DNA of 64,000 bases, taken from CAYMKL01 sp964390805 (lineage in GTDB: Bacteria; Chloroflexota; Anaerolineae; VGOG01). The notes beneath the pieces were generated by a model. That model was not told the origin of the DNA. It saw only the letters and a list, made by a program, of their open reading frames with translations, and searched no databases. This document shows, in pieces, positions 16,627 to 24,489 of the stretch (within the stretch, counting starts at the first letter, position 1; each line of letters begins with the position of its first letter). Position numbers and translations under genes: made by a program. The stretch covers positions 14,462-78,461 of the forward strand of contig CAYMKL010000016.1 in assembly GCA_964390805.1 (NCBI GenBank), in the 5' to 3' direction.

Positions 16627-17522
16627 ATTTCGGCCTCCGTGCGGGTGCTCCATACCAGATATGGGACGATGAGGACGGCGACCATGATCAGCAGGACAAT
16701 GGCGATCGCCGCCCCCCGAGCGAAATGGTTGCCCCTGAAAGTGGTATCCCACATGTAATAGGCGGGGACATCGGTGGCAAAGCCGATGCCGGGCCCTGTC
16801 ATAGCCACAATGAGGTCATAGATCTTGAGCGAGATGTGCCCCAGGACGATGACAGCGCTGAGGGTGATCGGTTGCAAGAGGGGCAGAATAATGTGCCGGA
16901 CGATCTGCACCTCCGAGGCGCCATCCACCCGCGCTGCCTCGCGCAGCTCTTCGGGTATGGCGCGCAAACCAGCCAGGTACATGGCCATAGTGTAGCCTGA
17001 CATCTGCCAGGTGGCGGCGATGGCCACGGCCATGATCCCGATTTTGGGATCGGTGTACCATCCCGTCTTTAGGAAGCCCAGCCCGACCATGTCGAACAGG
17101 GCATTGATCCCCGTGCTGCCCAACTCCTCGCTGCCGGGGTTGAGCAACCAGCGCCAGACCACACCGGTGACGATGAAGGAAATGGACATCGGGAACAGGT
17201 AAATGCTGCGGAAGATTCCCTCACCCCTGACGCGCTGGTCCAGCAAGAAGGCCAGCACAAACCCGATGATGAGACAGGAAATCAGGAATATCACCGTGAA
17301 CACCACGGTGTTGCGCAGGTCAATCTGAAAACGTTGGTTGGCAAACAGCTTCCGATAATTGCTTAGCCCGACCAGGGTGAAGTCGGGGAGGAGTTTGTCC
17401 CACTTGGTCAGCGATGAGTAGGCAGTCCAGCCGATGAAGCCGTACACAAAGATAGCGATGGCAACCACCGCTGGCGAGATCAGCAGGACTGAGACAACCC
17501 GCTCCCAATTCAAACGTCGCAT
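16623..17522 (-). CDS. Carbohydrate ABC permease, MalF type
   Basis: 299 residues, six predicted spans, EAA loop ELREAARVDGASEVQIVRHIILPLLQP. The start ATG 17522 is preceded by GGAGAG; an ATG 12 bases upstream lacks a ribosome site. Forms the membrane channel with the MalG-type partner. Confidence 0.92.
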   Translation of the reverse strand: MRRLNWERVVSVLLISPAVVAIAIFVYGFIGWTAYSSLTKWDKLLPDFTLVGLSNYRKLFANQRFQIDLRNTVVFTVIFLISCLIIGFVLAFLLDQRVRGEGIFRSIYLFPMSISFIVTGVVWRWLLNPGSEELGSTGINALFDMVGLGFLKTGWYTDPKIGIMAVAIAATWQMSGYTMAMYLAGLRAIPEELREAARVDGASEVQIVRHIILPLLQPITLSAVIVLGHISLKIYDLIVAMTGPGIGFATDVPAYYMWDTTFRGNHFARGAAIAIVLLIMVAVLIVPYLVWSTRTEAEI

Positions 17523-17556
17523 AGGTCTCTCCATCTAAAAGGTCTGAAAACGGACC

Positions 17557-17676
17557 GCGCATAAGCCGCACGCGGGTTTCGCAGTAACACCGCCCATAAA
17601 CCCAAAACGCTGCAAAACCAAAACAGGCAAAAATAGAATCCTCGATCAGCGTGTCGGCTTCATGCGCTTGTTGGGC
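17557..17676. repeat. attC-like imperfect inverted repeat after the GDSL gene
   Basis: CGTGTCGGCTTCATGCGC (17650-17667), followed by GTTGGGC (17670-17676), pairs with GCGCATAAGCCGCACG (17557-17572) except for two unpaired bases. A GTTRRRY box beside an imperfect stem with extra-helical bases is what integron attC sites look like. The second box is not recognisable on the far side, so this may be a decayed attC or an unrelated repeat. Confidence 0.4.
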
Positions 17677-17705
17677 GGCACATTAGGGCGATCCGTAGCG
17701 TAGAT

Positions 17706-19084
17706 CTATTTGCCAAAGAGTGCGGCCCATGCTTCCCCAAATATCTGATGAACACGTCGCGTGGGATGTGCTTCATCCCAGAAGTAATATTGGTCCGGCG
17801 AAGCGCATGCAGATTTCACTCCAAAGAACACCGGCTGGCACGCATCTGTTAGATTGCTCAGTCCATAGTCGGATGGATTCTCTCGAACCTTGGAGCTGAG
17901 TGCGACATGGTCGAATGACGTGATCTCGATTTCCAATTGCGCCTCGAGCTCGTCCAAACGGCTGGGTAGTTTAGAGTTCATGAGCGCCACAAACTCAGCG
18001 GCCTGATCTGACCGGCCCATTGTAATCACATATGGCTCTACGGCGATATCGGTTGAGTTGACCACCAGAAATCGCTTGGCCCCGAGTTGGGCTAGTTGTG
18101 TGATCAAAGTAGCGATGTTGTCCACTGTATGATCAGTTAGAGTCGGATTGTCACTGGGGACGCCGTCCAAGCCTTCGTTAAAGTCATTCGTCCCGACCAG
18201 TACGAAGTACAGCGCATTAGGATCGGCGCCTTGTCCGTCTAGCTCGGTTTTGAACTTCTCGACCTGTGCCAAGGCGCCAGTGTTTGTGAGTGATGGGTTC
18301 ACGTTGCTGGTATCACTCTTGGCGCCGGCCACGGCGTAATCGGTCAGTTCGACGTTCAGGCGGCTGGCAAGTACCTCGACAGCTACTGGGCCATTGGAAG
18401 GGCGCCCTTCCCAATACGCATGCCATGGCCAAGACGGCGCGAGTTGTTTAGCATTGCCGTTGTCTGAATAGCTGTCGCCGAAAGCATACACGTGAGAGAT
18501 GGGAACCGGGGTAGGTGTGGCTGTCGGAGGGATTGGCGTGGGGGTGGGCGGTATGGGTGTGGCCGTCGGTGGGACTGGGGTGGAGGTGAGCGGTATGGGT
18601 GTTGGGGTAGGCGGTATAGGCGTGGAGGTGGGCGGTATGGGTGTCGGGGTGGGCGGTATGGGTGTTGGGGTAGGCGGCACAGGCGTGGAGGTGGGCGGTA
18701 TGGGTGTGGCCGTCGGTGGGACTGGGGTGTCTGTGGGTAGGATGNNNNNNNNNNNNNNNNNNNNNNNNNNNNNNNNNNNNNNNNNNNNNNNNNNNNNNNN
18801 NNNNNNNNNNNNNNNNNNNNNNNNNNNNNNNNNNNNNNNNNNNNGGTGGGCGGTATGGGTGTGGCCGTCGGTGGGACTGGGGTGTCTGTGGGTAGGATGG
18901 GTGTATCCGTTGGTGGGATTGGGGTTGCGGTCGGCGGGACTGGCGTTGGTGTGGGCGGTATGGGTGTGGCCGTCGGTGGAACTGGCGTGGGCGTTGGCTC
19001 GGCTTGCGCTCCCCCGCACCCAGCAAGTATCAACATGATCAACATCAAACCGAACGTCTTCTGTAATAGCTTCCGCTTGTTCAT
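17706..19084 (-). CDS. GDSL/SGNH esterase lipoprotein with Thr/Pro linker (contains assembly gap)
   Basis: The N-terminus MNKRKLLQKTFGLMLIMLILAGCGG is a lipoprotein signal with the lipobox Cys. A long (T-P-x-P-P)n linker follows, broken by 100 Ns, and then an SGNH hydrolase: catalytic Ser in VYAFGDSYSDNG, LVGTNDF (block III) and DEAHPT (block V). It is probably a surface-anchored esterase or lipase. The two halves lie in different frames only because of the gap. Removing the Ns and one of two identical 55-base flanks gives 408 codons in one frame. AAGGAG lies upstream of the ATG at 19084. Confidence 0.85.
18745..18844. other. Assembly gap (100 Ns)
   Basis: The 55 bases before the gap (18690-18744) are identical to the 55 bases after it (18845-18899). 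This is what is expected when two contigs ending in the same k-mer are joined with a default gap, so the true sequence may have no gap at all. Confidence 0.9.
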
Positions 19085-19250
19085 TGCTGTACTCCTTTCT
19101 CAGTTCATTGTGACTGCACCCAATCTACTCAATGACAACCAAAGCGCCGCCCAACAACGGATCTTCGGAAGTTGGCGTGAATAGCGGACCGGAGTCCCAG
19201 GCAACCGCAGGTTGCACCTTGTTGAGGGTGGTCGCACCGTATCCCAACAA

Positions 19251-19274
19251 GACTTCGGCGAGCTCAGTCGAGCC
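19251..19274. repeat. Intergenic copy of the 24-base GACTTCGGCGAGC element
   Basis: Identical to 3213-3236 and to the inverse of 33638-33661; a two-mismatch copy lies at 24440-24463. The rest of 19085-19325 shows no gene. Confidence 0.8.
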
Positions 19275-19324
19275 GTTGGGGACTCCAACCCTATGGCACT
19301 GTGGCCCCGCGCAATCCCAAAGGG

Positions 19325-19367
19325 CAAAAACAAGGAACGAGGCAGCCCGAAAAGTTGGGCTGCCTCG
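19325..19367 (-). terminator. Terminator of the LysM-binding-protein gene
   Basis: CGAGGCAGCCC (19338-19348) pairs perfectly with GGGCTGCCTCG (19357-19367). On the minus strand it is followed by TTCCTTGTTTTTG. Confidence 0.85.
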
Positions 19368-19379
19368 CTGGAGTGATGC

Positions 19380-20906
19380 TTACTGGCAAATGCCAGCATC
19401 CACGCAGGCTTGCTGCAAGCCAGCCTGGGCTGCGGCTACATCACCAGAAGCAGCGAACAGAGTGAGTACGTCCTTGTAGTCCGTGGCCCAGGATTCGTAG
19501 GCTGCTGCCCCGTGAGCCACGCTGGGCACGATGGCGTCTTGACTCCAGTCAACCATAGCCGATTGCAGGTAGGCGTTGAACAACGATGGGTCACAATCGG
19601 TGCGGGCGCAGATGGAGCCTTTCTGCGGGTTGAAGGCTTCCTGACCCTCCCGAGAACCGCAGACCTTGAGCCAGTTGCGAGCGTTCTCCACGTTCACGGC
19701 AGCCTTCGGCATAGCGAAGCTGTCGGACAGCGCAACGAAGATGCCCTGGGTGCCCGGCGGGGGCGCCCAGCCGTAGCCGGTGAAGCCCTTGGACGTGAAC
19801 CAGCCATCGGTCCAGTCGCCCATGATCATCATGCCGCCCGTGCCCGCGATCAGGAACTCGCCGGCGGTGGACCAGGTGTGAGCTGAGTGATCGGCATTGG
19901 CATAGCCAAACATCATCTTGAAGTTTTCCAGCGCCTGGGCAACGTCTGCACCGGTCCACGGGGTGTCACCAGTCCACAGACCGTTGTACTTATCAACGCC
20001 CAGGGTGCCGGCCAGGATGTCCTCAAAGATGTGCCCTGCTTCCCAGCCTTCATTGGTGCCCAATACGAAGGGCGTGATGCCTGCGGCCTTCAGCGCCTCG
20101 GCCACAGTCTTGAACTCCTCGAAGGTGGTCGGTGGCGTCAGACCGTTGGCCTCAAACGTTGCTTTGTTGTACCACAGCACGTTGGAGCGGTGGATGTTGA
20201 CCGGGACGCCCCAATAGTGACCACCGTAGGCCTTGAGCAGCGTCAGCAGGTCCGCCGGGAAAGCTGCCTCAAGTCCCGCGGAGGCATAGACGTCGTCAAT
20301 GGGCTGGAGATACTGCTCGGGGCTGTAGTTTTCCACCTCCAGACCGGCATGCAACTGGAAGGTATCCTCCGTCTCGCCACCGATGAGGCGGGTCTTGAGC
20401 CCCGCCTTGAAGTTGGTGCCCGCGCCGCCGGCCACAGAAGCGTTGACGATCTCGACGTCGGGGTATTTCTCCCTGTAGATCCTGAACATCCCGTTGAGGC
20501 CCTCGGCCTCACCGCCGGCTGTCCACCAACTGCCGACGACGAGCTGACCGCTGGCCCTCGTACCGAACAGCAGCGCTGGTTTGTTGGGGTCATAAGCCGC
20601 CATGAACGCTTCGGCATCTGCCTCACTGGGCACCGCCAGCTTCCATCCCGGATGGATGACGTCGGCGTTCTTGATGTAAGCAAAGGTCGAGTCTTCGATG
20701 TTCTTCTGGTTAGTGGCAGCCATGATCGCCGGCCAGGCAAAGCCAGAGCCGAGGTACTTCTCGCCCAGGGCCCACAAGGTGTCGCCTAGCTTGATGGTGT
20801 AGCTCAGCTCCTCCTGAGCCGGCGGAGCGGCACTGGCCACGCTCAACCCCAGGGTCAGTAGCATGGCGAGCACCAGAACCAGATTGATGCATGTTCTCCT
20901 AAACAT
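19380..20906 (-). CDS. Sugar ABC substrate-binding protein with N-terminal LysM domain
   Basis: 508 residues. A Sec signal (MFRRTCINLVLVLAMLLTLGLSVASA) is followed at about 35-93 by a LysM-like module (YTIKLGDTLWALGEKYLGSGFAWPAIMAATNQ...IHPGWKLAVP). From about 115 comes a family-1 extracellular solute-binding protein (VGSWWTAGGEAEGLNGMFRIYREKYPDVEIV, then WYNKATFEANGLTPPTTFEEF). There is no lipobox, so the LysM module may replace the lipid anchor by binding glycan in the wall. It lies upstream of the two permeases, in the same direction, with the GDSL gene between. AAGGAGGAG precedes the ATG. Confidence 0.87.
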   Translation of the reverse strand: MFRRTCINLVLVLAMLLTLGLSVASAAPPAQEELSYTIKLGDTLWALGEKYLGSGFAWPAIMAATNQKNIEDSTFAYIKNADVIHPGWKLAVPSEADAEAFMAAYDPNKPALLFGTRASGQLVVGSWWTAGGEAEGLNGMFRIYREKYPDVEIVNASVAGGAGTNFKAGLKTRLIGGETEDTFQLHAGLEVENYSPEQYLQPIDDVYASAGLEAAFPADLLTLLKAYGGHYWGVPVNIHRSNVLWYNKATFEANGLTPPTTFEEFKTVAEALKAAGITPFVLGTNEGWEAGHIFEDILAGTLGVDKYNGLWTGDTPWTGADVAQALENFKMMFGYANADHSAHTWSTAGEFLIAGTGGMMIMGDWTDGWFTSKGFTGYGWAPPPGTQGIFVALSDSFAMPKAAVNVENARNWLKVCGSREGQEAFNPQKGSICARTDCDPSLFNAYLQSAMVDWSQDAIVPSVAHGAAAYESWATDYKDVLTLFAASGDVAAAQAGLQQACVDAGICQ

Positions 20907-21113
20907 TTGTTAGCTCCTCCTTGAGTTTTTGAGATAATGGGACAATCCTACTTGCTTACTGCTTACCTACATTTTCTTGCGATAGGCGCCTCCTTATCAA
21001 TCCGTCAACTTTCCTCGTATCGTTGAAGCTCATCGCGCAGGCACTATCCCGCGGGCGATTTCATCTGCAACAACTGCTAGGTCGGCTTTCAAGAAGGTTT
21101 TTCTCAGCTGGAA

Positions 21114-21350
21114 CTATGCTGCCACTCGCGCCAATTCCCGAACGTGCAGAACTTCTCTGCCGCCAGATAGTCGAATACCCGCTGGATTAAGCGTGAGTAA
21201 TGCAATTGTCCTGCCGTCAGCGGTCAAAAACTCTACCTCGAAGGCCATACCATCTCTGTAACAGTGCACCACTGCCCCTATATCGCCTTGTTTCAGGCCG
21301 TATTGGTCAATGTCATGCGTAAGGACAACTGTATCTAATTCACGAATCAT
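21114..21350 (-). CDS. DUF4926 protein
   Basis: 78 residues, from ATG 21350. It opens IRELDTVVLTHDIDQYGLKQGDIGAVVHCYRDGMAFEVEFLTADGRT, the DUF4926 pattern (small SH3-like barrel). Genes of this family often sit next to DUF6883 genes, as here. It is the second gene of the pair, 22 bases after its partner. The job is unknown; a toxin-antitoxin-like or nucleic-acid-binding role has been considered for such pairs but is not shown by the sequence. Confidence 0.75.
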   Translation of the reverse strand: MIRELDTVVLTHDIDQYGLKQGDIGAVVHCYRDGMAFEVEFLTADGRTIALLTLNPAGIRLSGGREVLHVRELARVAA

Positions 21351-21372
21351 GTTGCATCTCCTGATCACTTGC

Positions 21373-21705
21373 TTATACCGGATGCGCAGTCACGAAGCGT
21401 GGACGATCTCGCTCTATCTCGATGATCCATACCGTCCGCACTTGCACAAAGCTACCAGCCGGAGTTTGGAGCGAGCCTTCGATAGCATATTTCGTGCCGT
21501 ATGCCGACGGTACGACATCCTGGACATCCTCGGAATGAGCAATGGCTATCAAGCGTTGCTCCAACATGTCCAAGTTTGTTTCGTTAAATCCAAGGGCACG
21601 AAAGAACCTGGCCTTCCACTTGCCGACGGGATGTGTCTTTGATAGCAAATAATCGTGCAATTTGGGCGACGGGATGTAGGCGTGTTCCCAACTGGGGAGC
21701 TTCAT
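21373..21705 (-). CDS. DUF6883-like protein
   Basis: 110 residues: YIPSPKLHDYLLSKTHPVGKWKARFFRALGFNETNLDMLEQRL, then YGTKYAIEGSLQTPAGSFVQVRTVWIIEI. The K-L-x-x-Y-L-L...H-P-x-G-x-x-K-A-x-x-F opening and the final W-I-I strand fit DUF6883. It is followed by the DUF4926 gene and probably co-transcribed with it. Function not known. Confidence 0.7.
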   Translation of the reverse strand: MKLPSWEHAYIPSPKLHDYLLSKTHPVGKWKARFFRALGFNETNLDMLEQRLIAIAHSEDVQDVVPSAYGTKYAIEGSLQTPAGSFVQVRTVWIIEIERDRPRFVTAHPV

Positions 21706-21718
21706 GAATGTTTATAAG

Positions 21719-22825
21719 CTATCTCACGCAGCGGAAGCCGATGTCGTCGTTGGCCGCGGTCACGGAGCTAGCACTCCGCTCGGTGGTGCGCACCAAATTC
21801 TGGTCGCTGAACCACCCGCCCCCTCGGATCACGCGGTACTTCTCGCCGAAGTATTGGGCCTCGCCGTCGCCACCCGGATACCCTGGATACGGCTGGAACC
21901 AGTCGCTGGTCCATTCGGCTACGTTGCCTGCCATGTCCATCACCCCATAGGGACTGGCCCCGCCCGGGAAGCTCCCCACAATGGTGGTTCCCCGGTAGCC
22001 CGACTCCTCGGCGTTCACTTTGTTCACGTCCCAATCGTTCCCCCAGGGATAAGTGAAGCTATCGGTGCCCCGCGCCGCTTTCTCCCACTCTGCCTCGGTA
22101 GGCAGCCTCTTCTCTGCCCATTCGCAGAAGGCTTTGGCATCATTCCAGGTCACCTTCACTATAGGGTGATTGGCCTTGTCCCCAGCATAGTAGTACCGCC
22201 AAGACGTCTCGCCTGCCTGTTCCGCATCGGTGACATACCCTGTTTCCGCGACGAACTTCTCGAAGTCCTCGTTGGTGACCTCAAACTGGTCAATCTCGAA
22301 GGCATCTACGGAGACCGCGTGCGGTGGCCGCTCAACCTCGTTTGCGCTCCCCATGGTGAACTCCCCAGCAGGGATGGCGATCATGGGCACTGTTACCTTT
22401 TGAGGCGTAGGAGTTGGAGGACGTGGAGTAGCTGTAGGAGGCGGCGTAGGTGTGTTGGTCGGCGGGACCGGGGTTGGGGTAGGGGGCACCTCAGTAGGAA
22501 CAGGCGTCTCGCCTTCCACGGTAGGGACCGGTGTGGAAGTAGGCGCAGGCGTGTCGGTAGGCTCAGGCGTGTCGGTAGGGACAGGTGTGGAAGTAGGCTC
22601 AGGAGTCGGAGAGGGGGGAACCGGCGTATAGGTTGGTGTTGCTGGAGCCGGTTTCGGCGTAGGAGTAGGCAATATCTCGACCACGGCGGGCATTGTGGCC
22701 TCCGGGCTGGGTTCAGCCTCAACCGTCTTTGCCCCTGGAGAAGGCTCGGCAGGCCCACCCCCTCCGCAGCCAGCGACCAGAGCAATGAGCACCAGTATCC
22801 AAATCCAAGAAAGTCTCTTCATCAT
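21719..22825 (-). CDS. SUMF1/formylglycine-generating-enzyme-like lipoprotein
   Basis: 368 residues. Lipoprotein signal ending LVAGCGGG, a Thr/Pro linker to about residue 135, then the FGE-sulfatase fold: IPAGEFTMGS, EVTNEDFEKFVAETGY, VKVTWNDAKAFCEWAEKRLPTEAEWEKAARG, GNVAEWTSDW and RVIRGGGWFSD...IGFRCVR. The C-x-x-x-C pair that true formylglycine-generating enzymes carry after RGGSW is missing (SDQNLVRTTERS here). It is therefore more likely a binding or structural C-lectin-like domain on the cell surface than a sulfatase activator. GGAG lies 11 bases before ATG 22825. Confidence 0.88.
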   Translation of the reverse strand: MMKRLSWIWILVLIALVAGCGGGGPAEPSPGAKTVEAEPSPEATMPAVVEILPTPTPKPAPATPTYTPVPPSPTPEPTSTPVPTDTPEPTDTPAPTSTPVPTVEGETPVPTEVPPTPTPVPPTNTPTPPPTATPRPPTPTPQKVTVPMIAIPAGEFTMGSANEVERPPHAVSVDAFEIDQFEVTNEDFEKFVAETGYVTDAEQAGETSWRYYYAGDKANHPIVKVTWNDAKAFCEWAEKRLPTEAEWEKAARGTDSFTYPWGNDWDVNKVNAEESGYRGTTIVGSFPGGASPYGVMDMAGNVAEWTSDWFQPYPGYPGGDGEAQYFGEKYRVIRGGGWFSDQNLVRTTERSASSVTAANDDIGFRCVR

Positions 22826-22971
22826 TTTTATTGACACTCCTTTCAAAGATACGACTGCACTCTTCTCAAAGAGAACTTCTCAAAAAGGCAGTCGTTCAGT
22901 TTACCTCCCGAATAGTCTGATACTTGTTGTAAGTCTGAGTAGCATGAGGGGGAATTTCTAACCTGAGCATT

Positions 22972-23000
22972 ATTATATACTCCTATTTTCACCTTGTCAA
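22972..23000 (-). promoter_or_regulatory. Perfect sigma-70 promoter for the SUMF1-like gene
   Basis: On the minus strand TTGACA (23000-22995), 17 bases, TATAAT (22977-22972). The -35 box overlaps the stop codon of the MmgE/PrpD gene. The leader is about 140 bases. Confidence 0.85.
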
Positions 23001-24376
23001 GTGCACGAGCCAGGATTTGCTGACCATACCAACCGCGTTAGCTCTCGCACATCGCCCACATCTTGGAAGTGCCACACCATATCCACCAGCGACTCGATGC
23101 GGGCCTCTTCCAGTATGTGACCCACCAGCCAGCGGAACTTCTCCTCCACGCGGCTCTCGTCCCACCCCTGGGGAAACCTGATGCCGCCCTCCACCATGCC
23201 CGAAGTAAGCTGCTGCCCGTCCTTCAGCGTGATGGTCACGACAGCAGCGTACTTACCGCCGGGCTCCCCCCTCACTGCGCGCCTGTGTAGCTCATTGAGC
23301 TCGTCCGACTCTACCAACTCGATCTTGTTAGCTAATGCTCGCACTCGCTCGTCGTCGAAGCGACGCTCAAGTATCTGATCTGGGCCAATCTCGCCGTCGA
23401 GGAGAAACACCGCCAACGGCCAAGCCAGGTTGAACTGTGCCCCCTCGGTGGTGGTGGGCAGCTTCGTCCCTAGCCGCACTGTCTGGTGGAACCCTTCCAC
23501 GCGAATGTGGGCGATGTCACTGACTTCGAGATCGTGCTGACGGAGCAGCCCCCGCGCCGCGTCCAGAGTGGGGTGATCCCAGGCGCAGCAGGCATACTCT
23601 TTAAAGATCACCCCGTCCACCATGATGTAGTGCTGACCGACGTCGGCCACCCAGTCGCGGTAGCGCTCGAAGCCCAGGATGCTGGGGATGCCGGTGAAGC
23701 CGCGCTGGGCAAGCTGGGCGGAGACGATGCCGTTCATCGCCCCCCAGCCGATGCCATGCTTGACCATGGCCGGGTGGTCAATGTCCCGCATCATCGGCAG
23801 GTTGGGGGCGTGGTACTCGGCGATGCCCAGGGCATGCTTGATCTGCTCAGGCGGCAGAGGTGCCGATTGGCCTAGCAGATGGCAGGCCACAGCAGCGCAG
23901 GCCACCGATCCCCACGAGCCGCACGCCTGGTAGACGGCGTGGTGGTCATGCCAGATACGAGCGGTACGGTGCGCCACCTCGTAGCCGACGACCATGGCCG
24001 TCATCATCTGCGGGCCGCCCAGCCCCAGCTTCTCGGCCAGGGCCAGCGCGGTGGGGAAGATCTGTGCGCCGGGATGTCCTTTAGTGTACAGGGCGCAATC
24101 GTCAATGTCTATGCCGTTGGCCGCGTAGCCGTTGGCGAAGGCAGCGCCGATGGCCGAGGCCCGCTGGCCGTGCAGCAGGATGGTGGCCTCGTCGCCCGGC
24201 CAGGTTTCGGTAGCATAATCGGTTGTGATGCGGCTGATGGGAGTCTGCGTGCCCACCAGCGTGGCTCCCAGGATGTCCAGCAGGGCCATGCGAGCCTTAC
24301 GTTGCACCGGCGCGGGGAGCGCGTCCCACGTCGCGTCGGCGATGAACTGAGCTACCAAATCATTTCCGTTTTCCAT
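22997..24376 (-). CDS. MmgE/PrpD family protein
   Basis: 459 residues, full length for the family. Signatures: RMALLDILGATLVGTQTP, NGYAANGIDIDDCALYTKGHPGAQIFPTALALAE, GYEVAHRTARIWHDHHAVYQACGSWGSVACAA and KEYACCAWDHPTLDAA. Members include 2-methylcitrate dehydratase, cis-aconitate decarboxylase and iminodisuccinate epimerase; the context does not suggest propionate use. It is the last gene of the corrinoid methyltransferase run, separated from the MttB gene by about 110 bases that hold a small repeat. Confidence 0.88.
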   Translation of the reverse strand: MENGNDLVAQFIADATWDALPAPVQRKARMALLDILGATLVGTQTPISRITTDYATETWPGDEATILLHGQRASAIGAAFANGYAANGIDIDDCALYTKGHPGAQIFPTALALAEKLGLGGPQMMTAMVVGYEVAHRTARIWHDHHAVYQACGSWGSVACAAVACHLLGQSAPLPPEQIKHALGIAEYHAPNLPMMRDIDHPAMVKHGIGWGAMNGIVSAQLAQRGFTGIPSILGFERYRDWVADVGQHYIMVDGVIFKEYACCAWDHPTLDAARGLLRQHDLEVSDIAHIRVEGFHQTVRLGTKLPTTTEGAQFNLAWPLAVFLLDGEIGPDQILERRFDDERVRALANKIELVESDELNELHRRAVRGEPGGKYAAVVTITLKDGQQLTSGMVEGGIRFPQGWDESRVEEKFRWLVGHILEEARIESLVDMVWHFQDVGDVRELTRLVWSANPGSCT

Positions 24377-24439
24377 ATGCTCCTTTCTCCAAGCATTGAA
24401 GTCCCCAATTTGCTGGGGTGATGCAACAAACCCGAACGA

Positions 24440-24463
24440 GACTTCGGCAAGCCCAGTCGAGCC
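24440..24463. repeat. Variant copy of the 24-base element
   Basis: Differs at two positions from the copies at 3213 and 19251; it lies in the spacer between the MmgE/PrpD and MttB genes. Confidence 0.7.
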
Positions 24464-24489
24464 GTTTGGGACTCCAGCCTGGGCTTTTC

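Noticed and set aside
18492..19038. Gly/Val-rich plus-strand open frames over the esterase linker
   Set aside because: They are the reverse complement of Thr/Pro codons in the repeat linker and are interrupted by the gap.
21037..21113. In-frame extension after the DUF4926 stop (FQLRKTFLKADLAVVADEIARG)
   Set aside because: It stays open for about 24 codons after TAG and looks protein-like, but it is too short and lacks a start; chance read-through cannot be excluded.
21719..22825. Active formylglycine-generating enzyme
   Set aside because: The cysteine pair required for catalysis is absent after the RGGGW motif; only the fold signature is present.
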